Below, in pieces: positions 7,858 through 16,985 of a stretch of 64,000 bases of DNA. Position 1 is the first letter of the stretch, and every line of letters begins with the position of its first letter. The position numbers and the translations under genes were made by a program. The stretch is from Bacillus carboniphilus (GTDB lineage Bacteria > Bacillota > Bacilli > Bacillales > JC228): assembly GCF_039522365.1 (NCBI RefSeq), contig NZ_BAAADJ010000021.1:149584-213583 (forward strand), given 5' to 3'. The notes below the pieces were generated by a model that was given only the letters and a program-made list of their open reading frames with translations, had not been told where the DNA came from and searched no databases.

Positions 7858-8985
7858 ATGACTGTTAAAGCTATGAATTCAAGTGAAGTAACAAAAAAAG
7901 TTTTTAATAAAGAAGAATTGTTTATCTTGGATGTACGTAACGAAAATGATTTCCAAGATTGGAAAATTGAAGGTGAGAACTTTGAATACCTTAACATTCC
8001 ATACTTCGATCTACTAGATGGTGTGGAAGAAATTCTAGAAAAGATTCCAGCTGATAAGGAAGTACTTGTAGTTTGTGCCAAAGAGGGGTCTTCTGTAATG
8101 GTAGCTGAAATGCTTTCTGAAGCTGGCCGTACTGTTTCTTACCTAGTAGGTGGTATGAAAGCATGGAGTGAACATCTTGAGCCTGTTAAAGTTGGAGACT
8201 TAAAAGATGGTGGAGAAGTATATCAATTCGTTCGTATTGGTAAAGGGTGCCTATCTTACATGGTTGTTTCTAATGGTGAAGCTGCCATTATTGATGCAAC
8301 TCGTATGACAGATATTTTCTTAGATTTTGCAAACAGCCTTGAAGCAAAAATCACACATGTATTTGATACACATCTACATGCAGACCATATTTCTGGTGGC
8401 CGTAAAATTGCAGAAAAAACAAACGCAACATACTGGCTACCTCCGAAAGATGCGACTGAAGTTACATTTACGTATCAACCACTTGAAGGTGGTCAAGATG
8501 TAACCATCGGTAATACTAAAATCAACATCCATGCTCTATACTCACCTGGACACACAATTGGTTCAACATCATTTGTAGTGGATGAACAATACCTACTATC
8601 TGGTGACATCCTATTCATCGACTCAATTGGTAGACCAGACCTTGCTGGATTGGCTGAGGATTGGGTAGGAGATCTTCGTGATAGCCTATATGCTCGTTAC
8701 AGAGAGCTTTCAGAAGAACTGATTGTATTACCAGCTCACTTTATGATCATTGATGAGCTAAACGATGACGGAAGTGTAGCAGAAAAATTAGGTACTTTGT
8801 TTGCTAAAAACCACGGACTTAATATTGAAGATGAAGATGAGTTTAGAAAATTGGTAACAGAAAATTTACCACCACAACCAAATGCCTATCAAGAAATTCG
8901 TGAAACAAATATGGGTAAGATTACACCAGATGAAGAAAAGCAACGTGAAATGGAAATCGGACCAAACCGTTGTGCTGTGCGATAA
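7858..8985 (+). CDS. Rhodanese / persulfide dioxygenase (MBL fold) fusion, copy 2
   Basis: 375 residues. N-terminal rhodanese with Cys in VVCAKEGSS, then the ETHE1-like domain: [39 protein letters not shown] and LPAHFM. Same tail (GPNRCAVR) as the copy at 1813. The ATG at 7858 has no separate ribosome site; the GGGGG of the operator serves. Codon choice looks smoother than copy 1, consistent with higher expression. Product sulfite would leave through the exporter at 9293. Confidence 0.92.
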   Translation: MTVKAMNSSEVTKKVFNKEELFILDVRNENDFQDWKIEGENFEYLNIPYFDLLDGVEEILEKIPADKEVLVVCAKEGSSVMVAEMLSEAGRTVSYLVGGMKAWSEHLEPVKVGDLKDGGEVYQFVRIGKGCLSYMVVSNGEAAIIDATRMTDIFLDFANSLEAKITHVFDTHLHADHISGGRKIAEKTNATYWLPPKDATEVTFTYQPLEGGQDVTIGNTKINIHALYSPGHTIGSTSFVVDEQYLLSGDILFIDSIGRPDLAGLAEDWVGDLRDSLYARYRELSEELIVLPAHFMIIDELNDDGSVAEKLGTLFAKNHGLNIEDEDEFRKLVTENLPPQPNAYQEIRETNMGKITPDEEKQREMEIGPNRCAVR

Positions 8986-9012
8986 AAAAAACAAATTATT
9001 GGAGGTATCTTC

Positions 9013-9240
9013 ATGGAAGTAACAAAAGTTTTAGATGCAAAAGGACTAGCTTGTCCAATGCCAATCGTTAGAACAAAAAAGGCTATGAACGAACTAGAAT
9101 CAGGTCAAGTATTAGAAATTCATGCTACAGATAAAGGAGCAAAAAATGACCTATCTGCATGGGCAAGTTCAGGTGGCCATGAGTTGGTTAAGCATGAAGA
9201 AGACGGAGATGTTTTAAAGTTTTGGATTAAAAAGGGTTAA
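9013..9240 (+). CDS. TusA-family sulfurtransferase (stand-alone, copy 2)
   Basis: 75 residues, LDAKGLACPMPIVRTKKAM with the carrier Cys, ending in FWIKKG. ATG 9013 follows TTGGAGG. It sits between the dioxygenase fusion and the exporter, a position with no counterpart in the first module, which shows gene reshuffling between the two copies. It differs from the 5677 protein at a modest number of residues. Confidence 0.92.
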   Translation: MEVTKVLDAKGLACPMPIVRTKKAMNELESGQVLEIHATDKGAKNDLSAWASSGGHELVKHEEDGDVLKFWIKKG

Positions 9241-9250
9241 TAAAAAATAG

Positions 9251-9274
9251 GGGACCAAGATTTGGTCCCTTTTC
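9251..9274 (+). other. Intergenic hairpin ahead of tauE copy 2
   Basis: GGGACCAA (9251-9258) pairs with TTGGTCCC (9262-9269), followed by TTTTCTT. It looks like a partial terminator inside the operon that would lower exporter expression. The first module has a hairpin in the same place. Confidence 0.6.
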
Positions 9275-9292
9275 TTAAAGGAGTGGGGAGAC

Positions 9293-10069
9293 ATGGATTT
9301 TGCCTTTATTATTACAATTTTCCTAATTGGTTTCGTAGGTTCATATATATCTGGAATGCTAGGAATTGGGGGTTCCATTATTAAATACCCAATGTTACTT
9401 TACATTCCACCACTATTCGGATTAGCTGCATTTAGTGCTCACGAAGTTTCTGGTATTAGTGCAGTCCAAGTATTTTTTGCAACAATTGGAGGAGTTTGGG
9501 CGTACCGTAAAGGTGGCTATCTAAATAAGTCATTAATCGCTTATATGGGTGTTAGTATTTTAATTGGTAGTTTTATTGGTGGATATGGTTCAAAACTAAT
9601 GTCCGAAGGTGGCATTAACTTAGTTTATGGGATCCTAGCGTTAATTGCTGCTGTTATGATGTTTATCCCGAAAAAAGGGATAGATGATATCCCACTGGAT
9701 CAAGTGAAATTTAATAAACCATTAGCTGCGATTCTTTCGTTAATAGTCGGGGTTGGAGCTGGTATTGTTGGTGCGGCTGGTGCTTTTCTATTAGTACCGA
9801 TTATGTTAGTCGTATTAAAGATTCCTACAAGAATGACAATCGCTTCTTCACTAGCCATTACATTCATTTCATCAATTGGGGCTACAGTTGGTAAAATTAC
9901 AACAGGTCAAGTTGAATACCTTCCAGCATTTATCATGATTATAGCAAGTTTAATTGCATCTCCTCTTGGAGCGATGGCAGGTAAAAAAGTGAACACTAAA
10001 ATCCTACAAGTTATCTTAGCGCTGTTAATTACAGCAACTGCTATTAAGATTTGGATGGATATTCTGTAA
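9293..10069 (+). CDS. TauE/SafE family sulfite exporter-like membrane protein (copy 2)
   Basis: 258 residues, about eight hydrophobic segments, duplicated motif [18 protein letters not shown] and [17 protein letters not shown]. Nearly the same sequence as the protein at 3008, with changes concentrated near the termini and the loop around residue 145. AAAGGAG precedes ATG 9293. Last gene of the sulfur block; the expected job is sulfite efflux. Confidence 0.9.
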   Translation: MDFAFIITIFLIGFVGSYISGMLGIGGSIIKYPMLLYIPPLFGLAAFSAHEVSGISAVQVFFATIGGVWAYRKGGYLNKSLIAYMGVSILIGSFIGGYGSKLMSEGGINLVYGILALIAAVMMFIPKKGIDDIPLDQVKFNKPLAAILSLIVGVGAGIVGAAGAFLLVPIMLVVLKIPTRMTIASSLAITFISSIGATVGKITTGQVEYLPAFIMIIASLIASPLGAMAGKKVNTKILQVILALLITATAIKIWMDIL

Positions 10070-10337
10070 ATACCTTATAAACTAAGGAGTTTTATGATGC
10101 TAAAAAGAAAATCCCAAAAGAACTGTGTAAACGGTACTTGAGGCATTCGTCCAAATAAACCCCGGAATAAATACCTTCCTCCCATATGACCCGGGGTTTT
10201 AGTCTGGCTCCTGGTAGGAGTCATTATGTTGATACAGAAATTATTTTAAAAGAGGTGTAATGCCTCTTCTTTTTTTCTTTTTTTTACCAAATTTATAGTA
10301 AGATAAGTATAGTTATGAGGAATAAGGGGGAGGACGA
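10070..10337. other. Intergenic region with three hairpins, no clear gene
   Basis: Holds AACCCCGG (10158-10165) pairing with CCGGGGTT (10191-10198) across a 25-base loop, GGCTCC/GGAGTC around 10206-10222, and the terminator at 10250. A 15-codon frame with AAGGAG ahead (10094-10141) is visible but unsupported. A short structured RNA or a run of decayed terminators are both possible. Confidence 0.4.
10250..10285 (+). terminator. Rho-independent terminator closing the sulfur block
   Basis: AAGAGG (10250-10255) and CCTCTT (10263-10268) with a seven-base loop, then a long T tract to 10285. Confidence 0.75.
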
Positions 10338-11048
10338 ATGGAAGGGCTTTTTAACATTCTAAGAGTACTACACATTATTGGCGGATTTACAGCTTTGCTT
10401 GTATTTTGGATTCCAATTGTGACGAAAAAGGGTGGGAAAATACATAGAAGAGTAGGGTGGATTTATGTTGGAGGCATGATTGCTGTTTCTATTTCTGCTT
10501 TTTATATGGGATTTTATCGAATCTTTACCACCGAAGTAGATGACATTGGAATGTACTCTTTTTCTTGGTTTTTAATTTTTATCTCGATCCTCAGTGGTGC
10601 TTCGGCATACTATGGACTACGTGTGTTAAAGCAAAAGAAGCGGATTTCTAGGCATCAAAATGTTTTGGATCTATCCTTTTCCATTTTACTTATTTTGTCG
10701 GGAGTAGGGATTGGGATTTATGGATGGACCATTGATGTGGCGCTTATCACATGGTTTCCACTGTTAGGTATTGTGTTAGGGAGTGTACAATTGGCTTATT
10801 GGCTACGCAAGCCTTCAAAGAAGATGCACTGGTTTTTCGAACATATAAGTGGGATGTTAGCTTGCTGTATAGCAACAATTACAGCATTCTTAGTATTTGG
10901 AGGACCTAGACTTTTGAATATTGAAGGTGATTCTATACTTCTCTGGTTTTTACCAACTATCCTTTTAACACCTGTCATAATAGGCTACTCCGTCTATTAC
11001 AATAAAAAGTTTGCTGGCAAACTAAGAAAACAAAATAAAGCAATCTAA
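10338..11048 (+). CDS. DUF2306-like multi-pass membrane protein
   Basis: 236 residues with about seven hydrophobic stretches. The opening LRVLHIIGGFTALLVFWIPIV, followed by KGGKIHRRVGWIYVGGM, is the pattern of the DUF2306 family. Function unknown. Conserved His residues (HIIGG, KIHRRVGW, ISRHQNVLD, KMHWFFEH) near membrane edges could bind metal or haem, which is inference. GGGGGAGG before ATG 10338. Monocistronic, with its own terminator. Confidence 0.72.
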   Translation: MEGLFNILRVLHIIGGFTALLVFWIPIVTKKGGKIHRRVGWIYVGGMIAVSISAFYMGFYRIFTTEVDDIGMYSFSWFLIFISILSGASAYYGLRVLKQKKRISRHQNVLDLSFSILLILSGVGIGIYGWTIDVALITWFPLLGIVLGSVQLAYWLRKPSKKMHWFFEHISGMLACCIATITAFLVFGGPRLLNIEGDSILLWFLPTILLTPVIIGYSVYYNKKFAGKLRKQNKAI

Positions 11049-11076
11049 CTTATGCTTTCATAAATATAGCTTTTTA

Positions 11077-11118
11077 AACGGTGTCGGAGAACACCGTTAT
11101 TTCTTTGTTTTTTTCCAG
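11077..11118 (+). terminator. Rho-independent terminator
   Basis: AACGGTGT (11077-11084) and ACACCGTT (11091-11098), six-base loop, then T-rich tail. Confidence 0.85.
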
Positions 11119-11130
11119 ATAAATAAAAAA

Positions 11131-11161
11131 AAGAAGTGAAACCAGGTGGTTTTCACTTCTT
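11131..11161 (-). terminator. Terminator of the minus-strand exonuclease gene
   Basis: AAGAAGTGAAACCA (11131-11144) pairs with TGGTTTTCACTTCTT (11147-11161); on the minus strand a TTTTTT run follows. Confidence 0.75.
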
Positions 11162-11171
11162 AACTGGTTGT

Positions 11172-12107
11172 TCATTGGGCAACATTGGCGAATTGATATA
11201 AAGGTCTTACAGAGTGCTCATCTAGTATCATAATTTTTGATGAATGAGCCTTATGTTCTTCGTAAGCTGATAATAACTCATGGTAAAACCCAACTATTAG
11301 TCTGCTATACAATATATTTTCCTCTGAAAATATACCTGATCTATTTAGAAGTATATTCTCATACTTTTCATTAAGTTTTCGAGTTTTCTTTAATAATTTT
11401 TGAGCATCTCTCATTCTCAGGGTATCTCTGAATTCTTCTAAATAGAAAGAAGTATCCTTTTTTATTTCTTTTGTGATCATTTGGTTCAATTGACTGTTAA
11501 CTATAGGTACTTCATCCCGAATATACTGGTTTACCATAATTAAGTCTGTTGCTAAAGGTTTATCTAAGAAGTTTAAATAAATTTGTAGTGTATTATACGA
11601 GTCCCACATGGGATTGTGTTTATCACCAACAAAGGAAAGACCGTACTTTTCCAGCGCATGTTCGACTGAGAGGGTCGATTTTGACACTCTTTTTGCAAAT
11701 ATCCCTTGAAAATCAATGTATCGCTTTTCTATTTTTTGAATCGTCGTTAGCGGGATATCATGACATTCAGCATCCAACTTTAATCGTAGTAAGTCACTTG
11801 TTGACCAAGAGAAGAATCGCGTGCGTTTAACTCCACCAATCCAGAATAAAAACTCTTTAAACACTTGTTTAAAGTTAGGCGCAAATAGTAAATCTTCATC
11901 CATAATTCCTGTTAACTCTTTACAAAAACTAGAGAGAGGATTTCGATTCTTTGGTTTGATGTATTGGTCAAAGTAGCTAATTTCTTTAGTGGCTATATCA
12001 TATTTGACTGCCCCTAATCGAATGGCTTCCATTTCAGAAAATGGTGTACCTTCTAGGGAACAAAACATTTCAAAGTCAAAAAAGATATATTGCTGAATTG
12101 TTGCCAT
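11172..12107 (-). CDS. DEDDh 3'-5' exonuclease-like protein
   Basis: 311 residues. Exo I motif YIFFDFEMF (Asp and Glu metal ligands) at residues 8-15, with a central Exo II region around FFSWSTSDLLRLKLD. Exo III is DKHNPMWDSYNT, giving the His and Asp of the DEDDh class. Size exceeds the roughly 200-residue KapD-type exonucleases because of a 120-residue C-terminal helical extension with no recognised domain. The ATG at 12107 has GGAGGCAGGAA upstream on its strand. Whether it acts on RNA or DNA ends is not readable. A stand-alone gene. Confidence 0.8.
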   Translation of the reverse strand: MATIQQYIFFDFEMFCSLEGTPFSEMEAIRLGAVKYDIATKEISYFDQYIKPKNRNPLSSFCKELTGIMDEDLLFAPNFKQVFKEFLFWIGGVKRTRFFSWSTSDLLRLKLDAECHDIPLTTIQKIEKRYIDFQGIFAKRVSKSTLSVEHALEKYGLSFVGDKHNPMWDSYNTLQIYLNFLDKPLATDLIMVNQYIRDEVPIVNSQLNQMITKEIKKDTSFYLEEFRDTLRMRDAQKLLKKTRKLNEKYENILLNRSGIFSEENILYSRLIVGFYHELLSAYEEHKAHSSKIMILDEHSVRPLYQFANVAQ

Positions 12108-12287
12108 GATTCCTGCCTCCTTTCCAACAAAATATTATACAGGACACCGCTAATTGCGGAAAGGAGTAAATAATACCAAAGGCATTGTTATAAAGAAATA
12201 TTCTAATAAAGAAAATCTATCATGGAGAATTAGTACTATTTATGCCTCTTAACCCCATAAAATAAAAGTATGGAAGGGGGTGCTTTA

Positions 12288-13562
12288 ATGAGGATTCATG
12301 TCGTTCAATATGGAGATACTTTATGGAAAATCGCTAATCAATATCAAGTTCCCATAAATAGATTGGTAGAGGTCAATAAACTACCATCGACCAATGCAAT
12401 CATCCCAGGTTTGGCTTTATATATACCGGAGGCAAGCCCCACCATTATCCGTCACTACCAATTAAAAGCAGGAGATATGCTTTGGCGAATTGCGAATCAA
12501 TTTCAAACCACTGTACAGTCTATACTACGCGAAAATCCGAATGTAAATCCTACTCAATTATATATTGGCCAGCATATCAGCATACCCACAAGCTTAAAAA
12601 ATCAACTACAAACCTTAGGTTTTTATGTTCCATATAATGTGAATGAATTCTTACCCAAATTCAGAGAACTAGCCAGAAATCTAACATACTTAGCAGTTGT
12701 CTCTTACTCTTTTACGAATGAGGGATATGCTTATGTATTGTTAGATGATACAACCATCGTTTCAGAAAGTAACCGTATAGGTGTAGTACCACTTTTAATG
12801 ATAAGAAATGTTATTAACGATGAATTTAGTGCAGAACTTGTTGGAGGTGTACTAGAAGATCCGCAAAAACGAAGAAACTTAGTTGCAAGCTTACTAAACT
12901 TTGTCAGACAAAGGGGGTATGGTGGAGTTAGCTTAGACCTTGAATTCATTCCTCCACAACGAAGAGGAGACTTTATTAGCTTCTTAAGAGAATTAAAAAT
13001 AGCACTAGGTTCTCTCCTTTTACATGTAAACGTTCATGCCAAATCGGAGGACCTACCAACCAATCGAATTGTTGGTGGATATGATTATCGTGCTATCGGG
13101 CAAATTTCTGATATTGTGGCGGTCATGACAATTGATTATGGTTATCCGACAGGACCTCCAGACCCAATTGCACCTATATGGTGGATGAATAATGTGGTCC
13201 GATATGCCACTAACTTAATTGACCGTAGAAAACTTCAAATCGCATTCCCGTTATATGGTTATGATAAGCGGGTAATTGATAATCAAACAAGTGCCAGGTC
13301 TGTCTTGGGCATGCAAAATCTCGCCATTTCCACATCTACCACTATTCAATATGACACAAATGCTGAGTCACCGTGGTTTAGATATTGGAGAGGCGCCGAG
13401 GAACACGTTGTATGGTTTGAGGATATTAGAAGCTACAGTGTAAAGTATGGTTTAGTTGATTTTTATCAATTATTAGGTGTTACCTATTGGCAATTAGGTC
13501 TAGATGCTCCACATAATTGGGCCTATGTGAATGATAATATTATAGTCGATAAAATAAGGTGA
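12288..13562 (+). CDS. LysM/GH18 spore cortex-lytic-type glycosidase (SleL/YaaH-like)
   Basis: 424 residues from ATG 12288, which follows GGAAGGGGG at 12272-12280. Two LysM peptidoglycan-binding repeats (HVVQYGDTLWKIANQYQV and YQLKAGDMLWRIANQFQT) fill residues 2-95. A glycoside hydrolase 18 domain fills the rest, with GYGGVSLDLEFIPPQRRGDF carrying the acidic DxE pair and a YWQLGLDAPHNW end. SleL/YaaH enzymes cut muramic-delta-lactam cortex fragments during germination. No signal peptide, as usual for spore-coat-delivered members. Supports a spore former. Confidence 0.88.
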   Translation: MRIHVVQYGDTLWKIANQYQVPINRLVEVNKLPSTNAIIPGLALYIPEASPTIIRHYQLKAGDMLWRIANQFQTTVQSILRENPNVNPTQLYIGQHISIPTSLKNQLQTLGFYVPYNVNEFLPKFRELARNLTYLAVVSYSFTNEGYAYVLLDDTTIVSESNRIGVVPLLMIRNVINDEFSAELVGGVLEDPQKRRNLVASLLNFVRQRGYGGVSLDLEFIPPQRRGDFISFLRELKIALGSLLLHVNVHAKSEDLPTNRIVGGYDYRAIGQISDIVAVMTIDYGYPTGPPDPIAPIWWMNNVVRYATNLIDRRKLQIAFPLYGYDKRVIDNQTSARSVLGMQNLAISTSTTIQYDTNAESPWFRYWRGAEEHVVWFEDIRSYSVKYGLVDFYQLLGVTYWQLGLDAPHNWAYVNDNIIVDKIR

Positions 13563-13592
13563 AATCCTCCTCAACAGTAAGGAGGATTTTTT
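13562..13592 (+). terminator. Rho-independent terminator
   Basis: AAATCCTCC (13562-13570) with GGAGGATTT (13581-13589), ten-base loop, T run. Confidence 0.85.
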
Positions 13593-13764
13593 GTGTCCAT
13601 AAGAGGACGAGCATGAAACTTAATTTTAAAATTTTCAAAAGATAATAAAATATTATGTTGACACATTTATACAGGTTGTTTAGAGTTATAATTGTTAGAA
13701 TATTCTCCATAGGGAGAAAGCACCATTTATGGAATAAAAGGGGGACAGTTTTTTTACAGTTTAC

Positions 13765-13778
13765 TGTAAACGCTTGCA
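13765..13778 (+). promoter_or_regulatory. cre site for CcpA
   Basis: TGTAAACGCTTGCA matches the cre consensus for catabolite control by CcpA. It lies 20 bases before the binding-protein ATG, downstream of the likely promoter, so glucose-time roadblock repression of the sugar operon is expected. Confidence 0.8.
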
Positions 13779-13798
13779 TATTGGAGGAGGGGAATAAA

Positions 13799-15115
13799 AT
13801 GAAAATTAAAGGGTTTTTATTAGTTGTCATGTTGATGTTTGCTAGTATTCTAGTAATCGCATGTAGTAGTGACAGCAGTGACGGAGATACTACTGAAAAA
13901 GATACTGAAAATGAAAGTAATGAGAATGTAACAGAGAACGAAAGTGAAAAAGATCCAGTTGAACTAGTTATGTATAGTTGGAGACCGGAAGACAGAGAAA
14001 TGTATGAAGAAGCAATCGCTGCTTTTAATGAACAATATCCACACATTAACGTTGTTTTCCAACCTTATAAGTCAACAGAATATAACACGATTTTAACGAA
14101 TGCACTTGTTTCAGGAGAAGGTCCGGATATTATTCAGTTACGACCATATTCAGGGGCTGAAACCATTGCAGATAATGGATACATAATGCCTCTTGATGAC
14201 CTACCTGGCATTGAAAATATCAATGAACAGTACTTGGATGCGGCAAGAGGAACTGACGGAAAAGTTTATGGAGTACCTTTATCATTAAATTCAGGTGTTA
14301 TTTGGTATAACACCAAGCTATTTGAAGAGAATGGTATTGATATCCCTACTACATGGGAAGAATTTTTAGCAGCTTGTGAAGAATTAAAACAAAACGATAT
14401 TATTCCGATTGCGCAATCAGGAAGAGCTGCCTATGTTCTTTCATTACTTCATGGGGTAGTTGCTCCAACAGCTTATGATGGTAATGAATTCGTAACAGAT
14501 GTATTAGAGAATGGTGCAACATTAGAAGATTCTAGATTTGTAGAATCGGTTGAGAGAATGCAAGAATTAGTTCCATATTTTCCTGAGAATTTCATAGCTC
14601 TAGAGGATAATGATGCGAAAACTTTATTCTTTACTGAACAAGCAGCTATGTATATCAATGGAGACTACAGATTAGCAACATTTGAAGAAACAGCTCCAGA
14701 TTTACCAATTGGGGTAATTCCTGGTCTTGCAGCTGAAAAAGGTGAAGACCCAGTTGTAATGACATGGGTAGACGGATCTTATGCAGCTGTACAAAATACG
14801 GATCATCCAGAAGAAGCTAAATTATTTATGGAATTCCTAGCTTCACAAGAGTTTGGAAAAATCTTCAGTGATGGTGTGAATCGTTTAAGCGCCATTAATG
14901 GTGTAGAAGCTGAGCATCCAATCGTTAAACAAATTGCTGCAGCAAGTGATAAGAGTGCTACTCCTTACCTAATGCTTGTACATTTTGGTGAAGGTGAGCC
15001 TACAACAAAGACTGTTTTTGAAAATGCTCTTCAAGGAATGTTCCTAGGTGAAATTTCAATTGAGGATGTCATTAAACAAGCACAAGAAAATGCAGATCGA
15101 GCAGCAGCTGAATAA
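13799..15115 (+). CDS. Sugar ABC transporter substrate-binding lipoprotein (family 1)
   Basis: 438 residues from ATG 13799 (GGAGGAGGGG upstream; in-frame codons back to 13655 cross the cre site). Signal peptide with lipobox ILVIAC and Cys 21, then an acidic Ser/Glu linker, then the family 1 extracellular solute-binding fold: VELVMYSWRPEDREMYEEAI, VSGEGPDIIQLRPY, LNSGVIWYNTKLFEENGIDIPTTWEEF. Similar proteins take up oligosaccharides. The ligand cannot be told. First gene of an operon with two permeases, a HAD phosphatase and an RpiR regulator; the ATPase is absent and probably a shared MsmX-type one. Confidence 0.92.
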   Translation: MKIKGFLLVVMLMFASILVIACSSDSSDGDTTEKDTENESNENVTENESEKDPVELVMYSWRPEDREMYEEAIAAFNEQYPHINVVFQPYKSTEYNTILTNALVSGEGPDIIQLRPYSGAETIADNGYIMPLDDLPGIENINEQYLDAARGTDGKVYGVPLSLNSGVIWYNTKLFEENGIDIPTTWEEFLAACEELKQNDIIPIAQSGRAAYVLSLLHGVVAPTAYDGNEFVTDVLENGATLEDSRFVESVERMQELVPYFPENFIALEDNDAKTLFFTEQAAMYINGDYRLATFEETAPDLPIGVIPGLAAEKGEDPVVMTWVDGSYAAVQNTDHPEEAKLFMEFLASQEFGKIFSDGVNRLSAINGVEAEHPIVKQIAAASDKSATPYLMLVHFGEGEPTTKTVFENALQGMFLGEISIEDVIKQAQENADRAAAE

Positions 15116-15137
15116 ATTCGAATCATAATAGGGAAGT

Positions 15138-15161
15138 GGCCGGCCTTTAAAAAGGTCGGCC
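15138..15161 (+). other. Intercistronic stem-loop after binding-protein gene
   Basis: GGCCGGCCTTT (15138-15148) pairs with AAAGGTCGGCC (15151-15161) with one wobble. No T tract. Such stems downstream of binding-protein genes protect the upstream mRNA and give more binding protein than permease. Confidence 0.65.
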
Positions 15162-15185
15162 CTTCATTTCATAAGGAGGGATATC

Positions 15186-16148
15186 ATGCCAGAGATTAAA
15201 CCTAACACATCCGTTCAGTTACCAAAGACTCCTTTAAAAAAGAAACGTAACTATCGAAAGCATTTAGTCCATTTATTTTTACTTCCAGCGGTCCTATTAT
15301 ATGGTGTTTTTCAACTGTATCCTTTGATGACAGCGGTAGTGAACAGTTTTTATTCCTGGGATGGCTTTGTAAAGGATTCGTTTATCGGGTTTGAAAACTT
15401 CATTACATTGCTAACAGAATCACCCCATAAAGAAACGTTCCTTAATGCATTTAAACATAACTGGGTATACTTTTTTGTCAATGTATTTTCCGAATTAGCA
15501 GTGGCATTTTTATTAGCTCTTTTAATACATAGCAAAATTAAAGGAAAAGAGTTTTTTAAAACGGTATTTTTCCTACCGAAGCTTTTATCCGTTATCGTCA
15601 TTGGTTTCTTGTTTAGTTTAATTTTGAATCCAACGACAGGTGCTCTTAATACGTTCCTAAAGGCAATTGGTTTAGACTTTTTAGCTCAGCCATGGTTAGG
15701 AAGTATGGATACAGCATTAGTGACGGTTATATTCGTTAATAGCTGGGCTGGGATTGGATTCTCCATGCTTATTTTCTTAGCAAGCCTTCAGTCCATAGAC
15801 AAAGAGATTTTTGAAGCAGCAAAAATTGACGGAGCTTATGGTCTAAAGATGTTATTTAAGATTACTATCCCAATGTCAATGAACGCTCTAATGGTCATGA
15901 CCATTCTAACTTTTATTGGTGCATTTGAGACCTTTGAACTTATCTTTGCGATGCAGGGATCATCAGGTGGACCATATTATTCTACCGATGTTTTAGCTAC
16001 TTATTTCTATCGTCTAGCATTTGGTTCAGCTGACGGTGGTCAGTCCATTGGTCTTGGTTCTGCTTTAGCCGTAATATTATTCCTTATTATCGCAACAGCA
16101 ACAGCCATTCTATTATTCTACTTTAAACGAAAAGACTTCGAGAGATAG
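15186..16148 (+). CDS. Sugar ABC transporter permease (MalF/UgpA type)
   Basis: 320 residues, six membrane segments after a 30-residue basic N-terminus. The cytoplasmic EAA loop that docks the ATPase is EAAKIDGAYGLKMLFKITIP. ATG 15186 after AAGGAGG. Partner of the next permease at 16161. Confidence 0.92.
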   Translation: MPEIKPNTSVQLPKTPLKKKRNYRKHLVHLFLLPAVLLYGVFQLYPLMTAVVNSFYSWDGFVKDSFIGFENFITLLTESPHKETFLNAFKHNWVYFFVNVFSELAVAFLLALLIHSKIKGKEFFKTVFFLPKLLSVIVIGFLFSLILNPTTGALNTFLKAIGLDFLAQPWLGSMDTALVTVIFVNSWAGIGFSMLIFLASLQSIDKEIFEAAKIDGAYGLKMLFKITIPMSMNALMVMTILTFIGAFETFELIFAMQGSSGGPYYSTDVLATYFYRLAFGSADGGQSIGLGSALAVILFLIIATATAILLFYFKRKDFER

Positions 16149-16160
16149 GAGGAGAGTACT

Positions 16161-16985
16161 TTGCGAGCAAAATGGCCGATTCAAACTGGTAAATATTTAA
16201 TTTTAATCTTAACTACCTTAATCATCGCATATCCAATCTTTTTAATGATTATGTCATCATTTAAAAGTCAGCTAGAAATTTTCACTTCTCCTTTAGGGTT
16301 ACCGAAGAGCTTTTCACTAGAGAATTATGTGACCGTTTGGGAAAAGGTGAATTTTTCAGGATACTTTTGGAACAGCTTAATCGTCAGTGTTTCTTCAGTA
16401 TTCATTGTTATTTTTGTTTCATCATTAGCAGGGTTTTACTTGGCTAGATTTCAGTTTAAATGGAATCCCTTCATATTATTCTTTTTTATGATTGGATTGA
16501 TGCTTCCTATGAAACTAGCTATCATTCCTTTGTATCTAATTATGAAAGACCTTGGCTTACTTAATACTTTGTATTCTCTTATTGCCGTTTACGTTGCAGG
16601 GGGAATTCCGTTTGCCGTCTTTTTATTCTATGGTTTTTTCCGTACTCTACCAAAGGATTTGGAACAGTCTGCTAGAATGGATGGATGTAACGAGTTTCAA
16701 GTTTACTATAAAATTGTCCTTCCGTTAATGAAACCATCAATTGCAATCGTAGGTATTGTAAATTTAGTTAACGTTTGGAACGATTTCTTCTATCCACTTA
16801 TATTTATAAGAGATGAAGCACTACGCACCATTCCATTAGGGATGCTTACGTTATTTGGAGAATACGATACACAATGGAACTTGCTATTTGCAGGACTTAC
16901 ACTATCCTCGTTGCCGTTGTTAATCGCTTTCTTGTTTGCATCCAGAACCTTCATCGATGGATTAACGTCAGGAGCTGTTAAGTAA
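16161..16985 (+). CDS. Sugar ABC transporter permease (MalG/UgpE type)
   Basis: 274 residues from TTG 16161 behind AGGAGGAG. Six membrane segments; EAA-type loop EQSARMDGCNEFQVYYKIVL at about residues 172-191. The stop TAA overlaps the next ATG by one base, showing translational coupling with the HAD gene. Confidence 0.92.
   Translation: MRAKWPIQTGKYLILILTTLIIAYPIFLMIMSSFKSQLEIFTSPLGLPKSFSLENYVTVWEKVNFSGYFWNSLIVSVSSVFIVIFVSSLAGFYLARFQFKWNPFILFFFMIGLMLPMKLAIIPLYLIMKDLGLLNTLYSLIAVYVAGGIPFAVFLFYGFFRTLPKDLEQSARMDGCNEFQVYYKIVLPLMKPSIAIVGIVNLVNVWNDFFYPLIFIRDEALRTIPLGMLTLFGEYDTQWNLLFAGLTLSSLPLLIAFLFASRTFIDGLTSGAVK

Noticed and set aside
10094-10141. 15-codon frame with AAGGAG ahead
   Set aside because: Too short to support; could be a leader peptide but no regulated gene follows closely.
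13540-14046. Minus-strand 168-codon frame
   Set aside because: Antisense of the binding-protein start; Ser-rich from the complement of its acidic linker.
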